64,000 nucleotides of DNA from Microbacterium natoriense (GCF_030816295.1 NZ_JAUSXV010000001.1:3472001-3536000); one strand, 5' to 3'. Positions 10,511-19,480 are shown, counted from the stretch's first letter. The notes: a model not told the origin generated them from the letters alone. Numbers and translations: made by a program.

Positions 10511-11269
10511 ATGCCTGCGCCGCTGACGCTCCCCCGCCTCTCCTGGGGCGACCCCGCATCCGCCCGTCGAGCGCTCCTCGTGCACGGCCTCGGCTCCTCC
10601 GCCGCACTGATGTGGCGTCTCGGAGACGCGCTCGCGAACGCCGGATGGCATGCGACGGCCGTCGATCTGCGCGGTCACGGCGACGCCCCGCGCGCGCTCG
10701 ACTACACGGTCGCGGCCTACGGAGCTGATCTCGCGGCAACCCTGCCCGAGAGCGACGGCCGCTGGGACGCCGTGATCGGACACTCGCTGGGAGGGGCGTC
10801 CAGCACGGTCGCCGCGGCATCCGTCCCCGACTGGACCAGGAGGCTCGTGCTCATCGATCCCGCGATCGTGCTCGAAGGGCGCGATGCGAAGGCGATCCGC
10901 AAGAGCCAGCAGCGGGCCTTCGACGACAACCGCGTCGAGGTCGTGCGCGAAGAGCACCCGCACTGGCATCCGCAGGACATCGAGCTCAAAGTGGATGCCG
11001 TGCATCGAGCGAGCCGCTGGGCTGTCGAGCAGACGAGCGCGCAGAATCAGCAGTGGGACGTGCGGGCCGAGGCCGCGCGGCTCACCGTCCCCACTCATGT
11101 GATCGGGGCCGATCCTGCGATCTTCAGCCTGTTCACGGGAGAGTCTGCGGCCGAGGTGCTCGACACGAACCCGCGCCTCACGATGAGTGTGGTCGAGGGA
11201 GCGGGTCATTCCGTGCATCGGGACCGGCCTGATGAGTTCATCCGTCACCTGCTGGAGGCCCTGTCATGA
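10511..11269 (+). CDS. alpha/beta hydrolase
   Basis: A 252-residue serine hydrolase fold protein. The oxyanion loop 'LLVHGLGSSAALMW' is near residue 22 and the nucleophile elbow 'GHSLGGAS' holds the catalytic serine near residue 93. The late catalytic histidine is in 'EGAGHSVHRDRPDEF' and an aspartate in 'VIGADPAIFS'. The substrate is unknown; esters, lactones or enol-lactones are common in this fold. Its stop overlaps the start of the acyl-CoA dehydrogenase (ATGA), so the two are translationally coupled and may act in one catabolic step. Confidence 0.88.
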   Translation: MPAPLTLPRLSWGDPASARRALLVHGLGSSAALMWRLGDALANAGWHATAVDLRGHGDAPRALDYTVAAYGADLAATLPESDGRWDAVIGHSLGGASSTVAAASVPDWTRRLVLIDPAIVLEGRDAKAIRKSQQRAFDDNRVEVVREEHPHWHPQDIELKVDAVHRASRWAVEQTSAQNQQWDVRAEAARLTVPTHVIGADPAIFSLFTGESAAEVLDTNPRLTMSVVEGAGHSVHRDRPDEFIRHLLEALS

Positions 11270-12426
11270 GCGATTTCGATCCCACCTCGTTCCTGCCCGA
11301 CGATCTGCTCGGGCGCATCCGCGATCGTGCCCCGATCCACGACCGCGAGAACACCTTCCCCCAGCAGGATCTGGATGAGCTCCGCGACGCCGGGTATCTG
11401 TCGATCCTGGTTCCGACGGAGCGCGGCGGGGCAGGGCTCGGGCTCGAGGAGGCTGCGATCCTGCAGCAGCGCCTCGCCACGGCCGCGCCGGCGACCGCGC
11501 TGGCGATCAACATGCACCTCGTCTGGACCGGAGTCGCCAAGGTCTTCTCCGACCTCGGTGTTTCGGGCCTCGAGTTCGTGCAGGACGGCGCAGTAGCAGG
11601 CGAGGTGTTCGCCTTCGGCATCAGCGAGGGCGGAAACGACCTGGTGCTGTTCGGCAGCGACACCGCGGCCGTGCCGACCGGCGACGGCGGCTACGCGTTC
11701 ACCGGCACCAAGATCTTCACCTCGCTCGCCCCCGTCTGGACGAAACTCGGCCTGCACGGCCTCGACACGACCAGCCCCGACGCCCCGAAGCTCGTCTTCG
11801 CCTTCATCGACCGCACGGAGGCCGTCGAGACCGGCGACGACTGGGACACGCTCGGCATGCGGGCGACGCAGTCGCGCACCACCCGTCTGCATGGCGCCGT
11901 GGCGGATGCCGAACATATCGTTCGTCGCATCGATCCGGGGCCCAACCCAGATCCGATCGTGTTCGGCATCTTCAGCGTGTTCGAGATCCTGCTCGCCTCG
12001 GTCTACACCGGCATCGCCCGTCGCGCGCTCGACCTCGCAGTCCGCACGGTGCAGAAGCGCACCTCGAAGAAGACCGGACTCCCGTACAGCCAGGACCCCG
12101 ACATCCGCTGGCGGATCGCCGACATGGCGCTCGCCTACGACGCGTTGCCCGCCCAGATCACCGCGCTCGCACGCGACGTCGACGCGATGGCCGACAACGG
12201 CGCGCGCTGGTTCACCCTGCTCTCGGGCGTCAAGCACCGCGCCATCACGATGGCGAAGCACGTCGTGGACCAGGCCATGCTCACCGCCGGTGGCGGATCG
12301 TATTTCTCGGCGAACGAGCTGTCGCGTCTGTACCGCGACGTGCTCGCCGGCGCCTTCCACCCGTCCGACCCGGAGTCGGCGCATGCGACGGCGGCGAGCG
12401 CCTGGCTCGGTCCGCTCGATTCCTGA
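11266..12426 (+). CDS. acyl-CoA dehydrogenase family flavoprotein
   Basis: FAD-dependent oxidoreductase of the acyl-CoA dehydrogenase fold, 386 residues. The N-terminal helical domain includes 'LRDAGYLSILVPTERGGAGLGLEEAAILQQRLA'. The middle beta domain carries 'GGYAFTGTKIFTSLAPVWTKLGLHG', and the C-terminal helical domain ends with 'AGGGSYFSANELSRLYRDVLAGAFHP'. The usual catalytic glutamate cannot be assigned with confidence, so a monooxygenase-like or desulfurisation-type relative (DszC/SfnC clade) is possible. It overlaps the hydrolase start by 4 bp and ends before a convergent MarR gene. Confidence 0.85.
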   Translation: MSDFDPTSFLPDDLLGRIRDRAPIHDRENTFPQQDLDELRDAGYLSILVPTERGGAGLGLEEAAILQQRLATAAPATALAINMHLVWTGVAKVFSDLGVSGLEFVQDGAVAGEVFAFGISEGGNDLVLFGSDTAAVPTGDGGYAFTGTKIFTSLAPVWTKLGLHGLDTTSPDAPKLVFAFIDRTEAVETGDDWDTLGMRATQSRTTRLHGAVADAEHIVRRIDPGPNPDPIVFGIFSVFEILLASVYTGIARRALDLAVRTVQKRTSKKTGLPYSQDPDIRWRIADMALAYDALPAQITALARDVDAMADNGARWFTLLSGVKHRAITMAKHVVDQAMLTAGGGSYFSANELSRLYRDVLAGAFHPSDPESAHATAASAWLGPLDS

Positions 12427-12434
12427 GACCCACC

Positions 12435-12875
12435 TCAGCGCAGAGACTGGATCAAGCCGCGCAGCGCCCGGCGCGTCTCGGCCTGGGCGGTTTCGTCGAG
12501 TCCGGACAGCATCCGCAACTCCACGGCCCTCACGGCCGCCGACGCCTGTTCGATCTGACGGCGCCCTCGCTCTGTGAGCTGCGCCGGCAAGACCTTCCCC
12601 ACGGGTGCCTGCGCGGGGCGGATCACGCTGCCGTCGCGCTCGAGTGCCTGCAGCAGCGTGTTCATCGACTGGCGGGAGACGAACGCCCCTCGCGCCAGCT
12701 CGGAGTTGGACAGGCCAGGGCGCTGAGCGAGGAGCTCCAGGCAGGAGTAATGCGTGATGGTCATGCCGAACGGCCTCAGAGCATCCTCCATCGCGGCGCG
12801 CAGTGCACTGGCAGCCTCCTTCAGCAGATAGCCGATCGAGGTCTCCAGCTCCACGCCGTCGCCGTGTTGACTCAT
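12435..12875 (-). CDS. MarR-family transcriptional regulator
   Basis: A 146-residue winged-helix repressor. The recognition region is 'LSNSELARGAFVSRQSMNTLLQALERDG', followed by the wing. I start it at ATG 12875 ('MSQHGDGVELETS'); a longer open frame upstream runs through the operators and is not MarR-like. Two identical palindromes (ATGTCAG-N4-CTGACAT) sit at its start codon and in the gap to the divergent VOC gene, so autorepression and control of that gene are likely. The ligand is unknown. Confidence 0.9.
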   Translation of the reverse strand: MSQHGDGVELETSIGYLLKEAASALRAAMEDALRPFGMTITHYSCLELLAQRPGLSNSELARGAFVSRQSMNTLLQALERDGSVIRPAQAPVGKVLPAQLTERGRRQIEQASAAVRAVELRMLSGLDETAQAETRRALRGLIQSLR

Positions 12876-12891
12876 GTCAGCATTCTGACAT
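12874..12891. promoter_or_regulatory. MarR operator 1 (ATGTCAG-CATT-CTGACAT)
   Basis: A perfect 7-bp inverted repeat with a 4-bp spacer, overlapping the marR start codon. Confidence 0.75.
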
Positions 12892-12900
12892 AGGCTGAGC

Positions 12901-12918
12901 ATGTCAGAAAACTGACAT
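12901..12918. promoter_or_regulatory. MarR operator 2 (ATGTCAG-AAAA-CTGACAT)
   Basis: Same arms as operator 1, extended to 8 bp by flanking C/G. Centre-to-centre distance to operator 1 is 27 bp. It lies just before the ribosome binding site of the VOC gene. Confidence 0.75.
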
Positions 12919-12933
12919 GAAAACAGGAGCATC

Positions 12934-13302
12934 ATGACCGCCTTCGGACCCGACTTCATCTCTCTGCAATCCCGTGATCGAGAGCTCTCCGCCGCCTTCT
13001 ACGAGGAGTACCTCGGCCTCGTGCGCGTCGAGGACGCCCCTCCCCACGCCGTCGTCTTCGCCACCGCGCCCATCGCCTTCGCGATCCGCGATGCGATGCC
13101 CGGTGTCGATCTCGACGCGGCGGATGCGCCGGGACTCGGCATCTCGGTCTGGATGCACGCCCCGGATGCGCAGAGCATCCACGACGCCCTCGCCGCAGAC
13201 GGCAGGACCATCGCAGTGGCGCCGTTCGACGGCCCGTTCGGCCGCACCTTCACGTTCGTCGACCTCGACGGGTATCAGATCACGCTCCACGACCGGGCGT
13301 GA
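12934..13302 (+). CDS. VOC (glyoxalase/bleomycin resistance) family protein
   Basis: A 122-residue vicinal-oxygen-chelate domain protein with the usual repeats: 'FISLQSRDRELSAAFYEEYLGL' at the N-terminus and 'PFGRTFTFVDLDGYQITLHD' at the C-terminus, where the metal-ligand Glu position appears to be replaced by Gln. It could be a small-molecule-binding or detoxification protein. The ribosome binding site is ACAGGAG. It is divergent from marR with two shared operators, so it is the likely target of that repressor. Confidence 0.85.
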   Translation: MTAFGPDFISLQSRDRELSAAFYEEYLGLVRVEDAPPHAVVFATAPIAFAIRDAMPGVDLDAADAPGLGISVWMHAPDAQSIHDALAADGRTIAVAPFDGPFGRTFTFVDLDGYQITLHDRA

Positions 13303-13318
13303 GTTCGTCGACGCAGCG

Positions 13319-14857
13319 CTAGCCGTTCGTGGCGCTGCGCCTGACCAGGAGCGCCAGGTGGAGCGCGGCGAGAGCCTCGCCGTCGTCGAGGTCGACGTCC
13401 AGAAGATCGCCGATCAACGCCAGGCGCTGATAGAACACGGAGCGCGACAGATGGCTCGCGGACGCCGCCGCCGAGCGGTTTCCCGGATGCGCGACGAGCG
13501 CGCCGAGTACGTCGATCAGGTCTCCGCGGCGCTCCCGGTCGTACGAGATCAGGGGCGTCAGCATCCGCTCGCTGTGCTCGTGCAGGCGATGGTCGTCGCG
13601 CAGTGAGGCGACCAGCCGCTCGAGCGGACGATCCTCGACGCGCCTGATCCGAGGGTCCACGTCGGAGGGGTCGCCCGCCGCCAACTCGCGCGCGGCGCGG
13701 AGCGAAGCGAGCAGACCGAGCACGTCGTCGGCCGCCGGGCCCAGGAAGACCGTGCGACCCGGGCCCACGATGCTCGCGACCTGGGCATCGCTGAGCACGC
13801 CCGATGCGGGCGCCGACAGCAGCACGACGCCGTCGCCGTCCACGGTCGCCGCGACCACCGCGCATCCGTGGGTGGCGGAGCGCTCCGCGAGCTCACCCGG
13901 CGAGATCTCCCCGCGGATCACGAGACCGTGGCAGCTGCGGCCGGCGAGGGCGAAGCCGCCCGCCGCCAGCCGCCCCAGAACATCATCAGGGCTCACGAAA
14001 CGCGCCCCGAGCAGATCACGGATCATGCCGCCCTGCGCGAGCAGAGACCACTCCCCGTCTCCTCCGTCGGCAAGGCAGCCGAAGGCCAGAGCCGTCGCCC
14101 CCTGCTCGAGGACCGTGATCCTGCCCGCGGGATGAGCAGGTCCCGCAAGGGCAGACAGCGTCCCCCACCGCACCCCGCGGGCCTGCACCGGCACCCGGTC
14201 GGCCTCGCCCAGGCGCCCGAGAGCCTCGGCGACCGGAACACGCAGATTCTCGATCGCGATCACCTCATGCGCCAGGTTCTGCAGGACCACCGGCGCACCG
14301 ATCGCACGAGCGGTCTCGGCGACGACGACATCCGCCGGCGCTCCCTGCAGGCTCAGGGCGGTGAAGAGCTCATGCAGATGCTGCCGCTCGCGCAGGGCGC
14401 GGGTGTGGGCGGTGAGCAGCGCTCTGTGCACGGCCTCGGTCACGGCGACGAACTTCACCTCCCTGTTCAGGGCGATCAGGGCGACACCGAGATCAGCACA
14501 GGTCTGGGCGAACGCATCCGGGAGCGCCTCGAGCGCCGTGCCGAGCTCGATCACGACCCCGGCCACCCCGGCACCGTGCAGACGTTGGGCGAAGTCGCGC
14601 AGAGCGACAGGGTCGACCGGCCATCCTGCGCCCGTGCTCAGCAGCAGTTCGCCGCCGTCGAGGAGGCGGGCCACTCCGGCACTGTCGGAGGCGTGCACCC
14701 AGCGCACCTCCGCGTCGAGCGCGTCGCCGCCCACGATCACCTCGGGGACACCGGCTGCGAGCGCCGGCTCGGCGAGCGCGTCGGCGACCGTGAGCAGTGC
14801 GTCCGCCCCGGCCATACGATCTGTCCGATTCTGCCCGAACTCCCGACGTTCTGACAC
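13319..14857 (-). CDS. PucR-family transcriptional regulator
   Basis: A 512-residue regulator with an N-terminal PucR/purine-catabolism sensor domain ('LTVADALAEPALAAGVPEVIVGGDALDAEVRWVHASD'), a GGDEF-like middle region and the C-terminal PucR helix-turn-helix near residues 465-490 ('SASHLSRSVFYQRLALIGDLL'). Family members control catabolism of nitrogen compounds, including purines, polyamines and GABA. It is divergent from the semialdehyde dehydrogenase and aminotransferase genes, whose promoter it probably controls. The GTG at 14857 is the longest start; the ATG at 14815 is an alternative. Confidence 0.9.
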   Translation of the reverse strand: MSERREFGQNRTDRMAGADALLTVADALAEPALAAGVPEVIVGGDALDAEVRWVHASDSAGVARLLDGGELLLSTGAGWPVDPVALRDFAQRLHGAGVAGVVIELGTALEALPDAFAQTCADLGVALIALNREVKFVAVTEAVHRALLTAHTRALRERQHLHELFTALSLQGAPADVVVAETARAIGAPVVLQNLAHEVIAIENLRVPVAEALGRLGEADRVPVQARGVRWGTLSALAGPAHPAGRITVLEQGATALAFGCLADGGDGEWSLLAQGGMIRDLLGARFVSPDDVLGRLAAGGFALAGRSCHGLVIRGEISPGELAERSATHGCAVVAATVDGDGVVLLSAPASGVLSDAQVASIVGPGRTVFLGPAADDVLGLLASLRAARELAAGDPSDVDPRIRRVEDRPLERLVASLRDDHRLHEHSERMLTPLISYDRERRGDLIDVLGALVAHPGNRSAAASASHLSRSVFYQRLALIGDLLDVDLDDGEALAALHLALLVRRSATNG

Positions 14858-14884
14858 CCGTCAGCCTCACTTCAGTCTGTGATC

Positions 14885-14896
14885 ATTGAGAACAAT
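14885..14896. promoter_or_regulatory. candidate PucR operator
   Basis: The small palindrome ATTG-AGAA-CAAT in the 91-bp gap between pucR and the dehydrogenase gene. It is the only clear inverted repeat there. Assignment to PucR is inference. Confidence 0.25.
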
Positions 14897-14948
14897 CAGA
14901 GTATCGAACCTCGGTCAGAGTGTTCGGATCGAATTTTGAAGGAGCATC

Positions 14949-16433
14949 GTGGACATCGTCCGTCACGTCATTAACGGAGTCGAGACCGCCCAGTCCGGTC
15001 GCACCGGGCAGGTGTTCGATCCCGCGACCGGCATGGTCGCCCGTGAAGTCGCCCTCGCATCCACCGCCGAGGTCGAGCAGGCGATCGCCGCCGCGGCCGC
15101 GGCGCTTCCCGCGTGGCGTGAGACGAGCCTCATCAAGCGGGCCGACGTGTTCTTCCGCCTGCGCCAGCTGCTCAAGGAGCGCACGCCCGAACTCGCGGCG
15201 ATCGTGACCAGCGAGCACGGCAAGGTCCTGTCGGATGCCGCCGGCGAGGTCTCCCGCGGCATCGAGAACGTCGAGTTCGCGGCGGGGCTCGTGCACCTGC
15301 TCAAGGGCGAGCGCAGCGAGCAGGTCTCGCGCGGCGTCGATGTGCACTCGGTCAAGCAGCCGGTGGGCGTCGTCGCCGCGATCACCCCCTTCAACTTCCC
15401 GGTGATGGTGCCGCTGTGGATGGTCGCCTCCGCGATCGCCTGCGGCAACACCGTCGTCCTCAAGCCCAGTGAGAAGGACCCGTCCGCCGCGGTCTGGCTG
15501 GCGAAGCTGTTCCTGGAGGCAGGTCTTCCCGCGGGTGTGCTCAACGTCGTCCAGGGCGACAAGGAGGCCGTCGACGCCCTGCTCGACTCGCCGCGTGTGA
15601 ACGCGATCAGCTTCGTCGGCTCGACGCCGATCGCCCGCTCCATCTACCAGCGCGCCTCCACGAACGGCAAGCGTGTCCAGGCGCTCGGCGGCGCCAAGAA
15701 CCACATGGTCGTGATGCCGGATGCCGACATCGACGCCGCCGCGGACGCCGCGATCTCGGCCGCCTACGGCTCCGCGGGAGAGCGCTGCATGGCCGTCTCG
15801 GTGCTCGTCGCGGTCGGCGACATCGCCGACGACCTGATCGCGGCGATCTCCTCGCGCATCGAGGGCCTCACGATCGGCGCGGGGACGGATGCCGCGAGCG
15901 AGATGGGTCCGCTCATCACACGCGAGCATCGCGACCGCGTCGCCTCCTACGTCACCGGAGCGGCCGCCGAGGGCGCGACGGTCGTCGTCGACGGCACGGA
16001 GCAGCAGTTCGACAGCGACGGCTTCTTCATCGGTGTCAGCCTGATCGACGACGTCCGCCCCGGCATGAAAGTGTACGAGGACGAGATCTTCGGTCCGGTG
16101 CTCTCGGTCGTCCGCGTCGAGAGCTACACCGACGCCGTCGAGCTCGTGAACTCCAACGCCTTCGGCAACGGCACCGCGATCTTCACGCGCGACGGCGGCA
16201 CCGCCCGTCAGTACGAGTTCGACATCGAGGTCGGCATGGTCGGGGTCAACGTGCCGATCCCCGTGCCGATCGGCGCCTACTCCTTCGGCGGCTGGAAGGA
16301 CTCGCTGTTCGGCGACTCGCACATCTACGGCCCCGAATCGGTCCACTTCTACACGCGCTCCAAAGTCGTCACGACCCGCTGGCCCGACCACACGCCGTCG
16401 CAGATCGACCTCGGCTTCCCCAGCAACCACTGA
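14949..16433 (+). CDS. mmsA: CoA-acylating (methyl)malonate-semialdehyde dehydrogenase
   Basis: Oxidises malonate semialdehyde or methylmalonate semialdehyde with NAD and CoA, giving acetyl-CoA or propionyl-CoA plus CO2. 494 residues. The NAD-binding 'FVGSTPIARSIY' and the catalytic Cys280 in 'GSAGERCMAVS' are the MmsA-type signature rather than that of ordinary aldehyde dehydrogenases, as is 'TPFNFPVMVPLWM'. The GTG start at 14949 has GGAG four bases upstream. It is followed 12 bp later by an omega-aminotransferase. That pairing suggests degradation of beta-alanine or a similar omega-amino acid through a semialdehyde. Confidence 0.93.
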   Translation: MDIVRHVINGVETAQSGRTGQVFDPATGMVAREVALASTAEVEQAIAAAAAALPAWRETSLIKRADVFFRLRQLLKERTPELAAIVTSEHGKVLSDAAGEVSRGIENVEFAAGLVHLLKGERSEQVSRGVDVHSVKQPVGVVAAITPFNFPVMVPLWMVASAIACGNTVVLKPSEKDPSAAVWLAKLFLEAGLPAGVLNVVQGDKEAVDALLDSPRVNAISFVGSTPIARSIYQRASTNGKRVQALGGAKNHMVVMPDADIDAAADAAISAAYGSAGERCMAVSVLVAVGDIADDLIAAISSRIEGLTIGAGTDAASEMGPLITREHRDRVASYVTGAAAEGATVVVDGTEQQFDSDGFFIGVSLIDDVRPGMKVYEDEIFGPVLSVVRVESYTDAVELVNSNAFGNGTAIFTRDGGTARQYEFDIEVGMVGVNVPIPVPIGAYSFGGWKDSLFGDSHIYGPESVHFYTRSKVVTTRWPDHTPSQIDLGFPSNH

Positions 16434-16445
16434 TCGGATCCGCTC

Positions 16446-17834
16446 ATGACCAACTACACCGACAGGCAGGGCGTCGAGCATGCCCTCCCGGCCGCCGAGG
16501 CCGAGGCACAGGTCCGCGCCGACGACCGAGGGCACGTCTTCCACTCCTGGAGCGCGCAGGGCCTGATCGACCCGATGCCCGTCGCCGCGGGTGAAGGCTC
16601 CACGTTCTGGGACTATGCCGGCAACGCCTACCTCGACTTCTCCAGCCAGCTGGTGAACCTGAACCTCGGGCACCAGCATCCCGACCTGGTCGCGGCGATC
16701 CAGCATCAGGCCGGTCGCCTCGCGACCATCCAGCCGTCGGTCGCGAACGACGTCCGCGGCGAGCTGGCCCGGCTGATCGCCGAGGTCGCTCCCGACGGCA
16801 TGGAGAAGGTGTTCTTCACCAACGGCGGCGCCGAGGCGAACGAGTACGCGGTGCGCATGGCACGGCAGTCCACGGGCCGTCGCAAGGTGCTCTCGATGTA
16901 CCGCAGCTACCACGGCTCCACCGCGACTGCGATCTCGCTGACCGGCGACCCACGCCGCTGGGCGAACGACACCGTCGACACCGGCGCCGTGCGCTTCTTC
17001 GGACCGTATCTGTACCGCTCGCCGTTCCACTCCGAGACGCTCGAGCAGGAATCCGAGCGCGCGCTCGCCCATCTCGAGCAGACCATCCAGCTCGAGGGGC
17101 CGCAGACGATCGCCGCGATCATCATCGAGACCGTCGTCGGCACCAACGGCGTGCTGATCCCGCCGCCCGGCTATCTTCAGGGCGTGCGCGAGCTGTGCGA
17201 CCGCTACGGCATCGTGTACATCGCCGACGAGGTCATGGTCGGCTTCGGTCGTCTGGGCGAATGGTTCGGCATCGGCGCCTTCGATGCGAAGCCCGACCTC
17301 ATCACGTTCGCGAAGGGTGTGAACTCGGGCTACGTGCCCCTCGGCGGAGTCGTCATCAGCGACCGGATCGCAAAGGCGTTCGACACTGTGCCCTTCGCCG
17401 GCGGCCTGACCTACTCCGGCCACCCGCTCGCCTGCGCGGCCGGCGTCGCCACCTTCGAGGTGTTCCGCCGCGACGGCATCCTGGAGCGCGTGCGCGACCT
17501 GGGTTCTCGCGTGGTGGAGCCCGCTCTCCGTTCCTGGGCCGAGAAGCATCCTTCGGTCGGTGAGATCCGCGGACGCGGCCTCTTCTGGGCGATCGAGCTG
17601 GTGCGCGACAAGGAGACCCGAGAGCCGCTCGTGCCGTTCAACGCGTCAGGAGCGGAGGCCGCCCCGATGGGCGCCTTCGCCGCCGCGGCGAAGAAGGCGG
17701 GAGTCTGGCCGTTCACGCACTTCAACCGTGTGCACGTCGCTCCCCCGCTGGTGATCGCCGAGGATGAGCTGGTGCGCGGTCTCGCCGCGATCGATGAGGC
17801 GCTCAGCGTCGCGGACGAGGCTGCCGCGCACTGA
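16446..17834 (+). CDS. class III PLP-dependent omega-aminotransferase
   Basis: A fold-type I class III aminotransferase of 462 residues that moves an amino group from an omega-amino acid or diamine onto pyruvate or 2-oxoglutarate. The signature 'IVYIADEVMVGFGRLGEWF' contains the cofactor aspartate, and the PLP lysine is Lys290 in 'ITFAKGVNSGYVPLGGVV'. It lies directly behind mmsA and across from the glutamylpolyamine-type genes. Candidate substrates are beta-alanine, GABA, or gamma-glutamyl-putrescine in place of a PuuB oxidase. The sequence does not decide between them. Confidence 0.9.
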   Translation: MTNYTDRQGVEHALPAAEAEAQVRADDRGHVFHSWSAQGLIDPMPVAAGEGSTFWDYAGNAYLDFSSQLVNLNLGHQHPDLVAAIQHQAGRLATIQPSVANDVRGELARLIAEVAPDGMEKVFFTNGGAEANEYAVRMARQSTGRRKVLSMYRSYHGSTATAISLTGDPRRWANDTVDTGAVRFFGPYLYRSPFHSETLEQESERALAHLEQTIQLEGPQTIAAIIIETVVGTNGVLIPPPGYLQGVRELCDRYGIVYIADEVMVGFGRLGEWFGIGAFDAKPDLITFAKGVNSGYVPLGGVVISDRIAKAFDTVPFAGGLTYSGHPLACAAGVATFEVFRRDGILERVRDLGSRVVEPALRSWAEKHPSVGEIRGRGLFWAIELVRDKETREPLVPFNASGAEAAPMGAFAAAAKKAGVWPFTHFNRVHVAPPLVIAEDELVRGLAAIDEALSVADEAAAH

Positions 17835-17853
17835 TCGGACCCACCAGGCGATC

Positions 17854-17895
17854 AGACAGACCCAGGAATCCGGCTTCGGATTCCTGGGTCTGTCT
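17854..17895. terminator. intrinsic terminator between convergent operons
   Basis: A 19-bp perfect stem (AGACAGACCC... paired with ...GGGTCTGTCT) closed by a GCTT tetraloop. It separates the aminotransferase gene from the convergent FadR-type gene. Confidence 0.85.
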
Positions 17896-17907
17896 CCACC
17901 CATCGGG

Positions 17908-18645
17908 TCACACCAGGAAGCCGCGCAGCAGCGCCTCTGATCCGGCGAGGTGATCGCGCATCGCAGCCTCGGCAACGTCGACGCGACCCGCGAGGATCGC
18001 AGCGATGATGCGCTCGTGCTGTTCTCCGGAGTGCTGGATGTTGCGCGGCATCAGGGGGAACGTGTCCAGCCAGGTGTTGACCTCTGCACGATTCTCGGCC
18101 ACCAGAGCGACCAGCGATGGGATGCCGGCCGCTTCCGCGATCGCGAGATGCAGCAGGGTGTCCAGGCGTCGATACGCCTCGGGCCCCGCGGGAAGGGCCG
18201 CCTCGTGCCGCGCCCAGAGGTCGGCGCGGGTCGACGCATCGAGCGATCTTGCCGCCGCCGCCCGCACAGCACCGCACTCGAGCACCCTTCGCAGCCCGAG
18301 CACGTCATCGAGCTCTTCGGGAGACACTTCAGGTGCGGCCTTGGGCTGCGGGAGCGGATCGGCGACGAACGTGCCACCGTATCGGCCTCGTCGCGGCAGC
18401 AGATACCCGGTGTCGGCGAGTTCTCGGATCGCCTCGCGCACGGTGTCGCGGCTCACGCCGAAGGACGCCGCCAGTTCGCGCTCCGGCGGCAGCGACTCCC
18501 CCGGCGCGACGACGCCGAGCCGGATCGTCTGCACGAGCCGGGCGACCGCGTCCTCGAGGGCGTTGCCGCGTCTGAGCGGTCGGTAGACCGCCCGGCGCAC
18601 CTCCACGAGTTCGCCCGGATCCGCCGCCGGAGGAGTGTCGCTCAC
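17908..18645 (-). CDS. FadR/GntR-family transcriptional regulator
   Basis: A 245-residue regulator. The N-terminal GntR winged helix contains 'ESLPPERELAASFGVSRDTVREAIRELADTGYLLPRRGRYGGTFV' and the C-terminal all-helical FCD domain ends 'HERIIAAILAGRVDVAEAAMRDHLAGS'. I start at GTG 18645, whose bases overlap the stop of the SDR gene (GTGA); a longer frame would run antisense-free through the SDR gene but has no FadR-like sequence. It is the last gene of a five-gene minus-strand operon and probably regulates that operon in response to a pathway intermediate. Confidence 0.9.
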   Translation of the reverse strand: MSDTPPAADPGELVEVRRAVYRPLRRGNALEDAVARLVQTIRLGVVAPGESLPPERELAASFGVSRDTVREAIRELADTGYLLPRRGRYGGTFVADPLPQPKAAPEVSPEELDDVLGLRRVLECGAVRAAAARSLDASTRADLWARHEAALPAGPEAYRRLDTLLHLAIAEAAGIPSLVALVAENRAEVNTWLDTFPLMPRNIQHSGEQHERIIAAILAGRVDVAEAAMRDHLAGSEALLRGFLV

Positions 18646-19421
18646 AGCGGAGTGACGTAAGCGTTCGTGATGCCGCCGTCGACCACGAAGGCGCTGGCGG
18701 TGATGAACGACGAGTCGTCGGAGGCCAGGAACGCCACGGCCGCGGCGAGCTCCTCCGGCTCCGCGAAGCGCCCCATCGGAACGTGCACGAGGCGCCGCTG
18801 AGCGCGCTCCGGATCCTTGGCGAACAGCTCCTGCAACAAGGGAGTGTTCACAGGACCAGGACACAGCGCGTTGACGCGCACACCCTGACGAGCGAACTGG
18901 ACGCCGAGTTCGCGCGACATCGCGAGCACGCCGCCTTTCGATGCGGTGTAGCTGATCTGCGACGTCGCCGAGCCCAGAAGCGCCACGAAGGAGGCCGTGT
19001 TGATGATCGAGCCGCGCCCCGCAGGCACCATGTGGCGCAGTGCCGCCCGGCTGCACAGGTACACGCTCTTGAGATTCACGTCCTGCACACGGTCCCAGGC
19101 CGGCAGCTCGGTCGTCTCGATCGAATCGTCGTCAGCGGGCGAGATTCCCGCGTTGTTGAACGCGATGTCGATGCGGCCGAACTCGGCCGCGACACCGTCG
19201 AACAGGGTGTCGACCTTCGCTTCGTCGGCGACGTCGACGGAGCGGAAGGCTCCACCGACCTCAGCCGCCGCTGCCTCCCCGGTGAGGGGGTCCACATCGG
19301 CGATGACGACGAACGCCCCTTCCGCGGCGAATCGCTTCGCCGTGGCGAAGCCGATGCCACTGGCGCCGCCGGTGATGATCGCGACGCGGTCCTTGAGTCG
19401 CTGGGTCAGGTCGATCGTCAT
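18642..19421 (-). CDS. short-chain dehydrogenase/reductase
   Basis: A classical NAD(P)-dependent SDR of 259 residues. The dinucleotide loop is 'ITGGASGIGFATAKRF' (near residue 18), 'FNNAGIS' follows, and the catalytic Ser...Tyr-x-x-x-Lys is in 'SYTASKGGVLAMSRELG'. 'IADVDPLTG' has an aspartate at the end of beta-2, which favours NAD over NADP. In this operon it may interconvert a hydroxy acid or alcohol with its aldehyde or ketone, but no substrate can be named. The start codon is preceded by GAGAATGAGA, which could be a ribosome binding site or a -10 box. Confidence 0.9.
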   Translation of the reverse strand: MTIDLTQRLKDRVAIITGGASGIGFATAKRFAAEGAFVVIADVDPLTGEAAAAEVGGAFRSVDVADEAKVDTLFDGVAAEFGRIDIAFNNAGISPADDDSIETTELPAWDRVQDVNLKSVYLCSRAALRHMVPAGRGSIINTASFVALLGSATSQISYTASKGGVLAMSRELGVQFARQGVRVNALCPGPVNTPLLQELFAKDPERAQRRLVHVPMGRFAEPEELAAAVAFLASDDSSFITASAFVVDGGITNAYVTPL

Positions 19422-19450
19422 GGTCTCATTCTCTCTTCTCGGGTGTGGGA

Positions 19451-19480
19451 GGCATGGTGGTCAGAGGCATGGTGGTCAGA
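19451..19480. repeat. 15-bp tandem duplication
   Basis: GGCATGGTGGTCAGA occurs twice head to tail (19451-19465, 19466-19480). The second copy runs into the 3' end of the aldehyde dehydrogenase gene, and the rest lies in the gap before the SDR gene. Confidence 0.9.

Noticed and set aside
14883..17549. An 888-residue open frame antisense to mmsA and the aminotransferase gene
   Set aside because: It spans two certain genes and the gap between them and shows only compositional bias.
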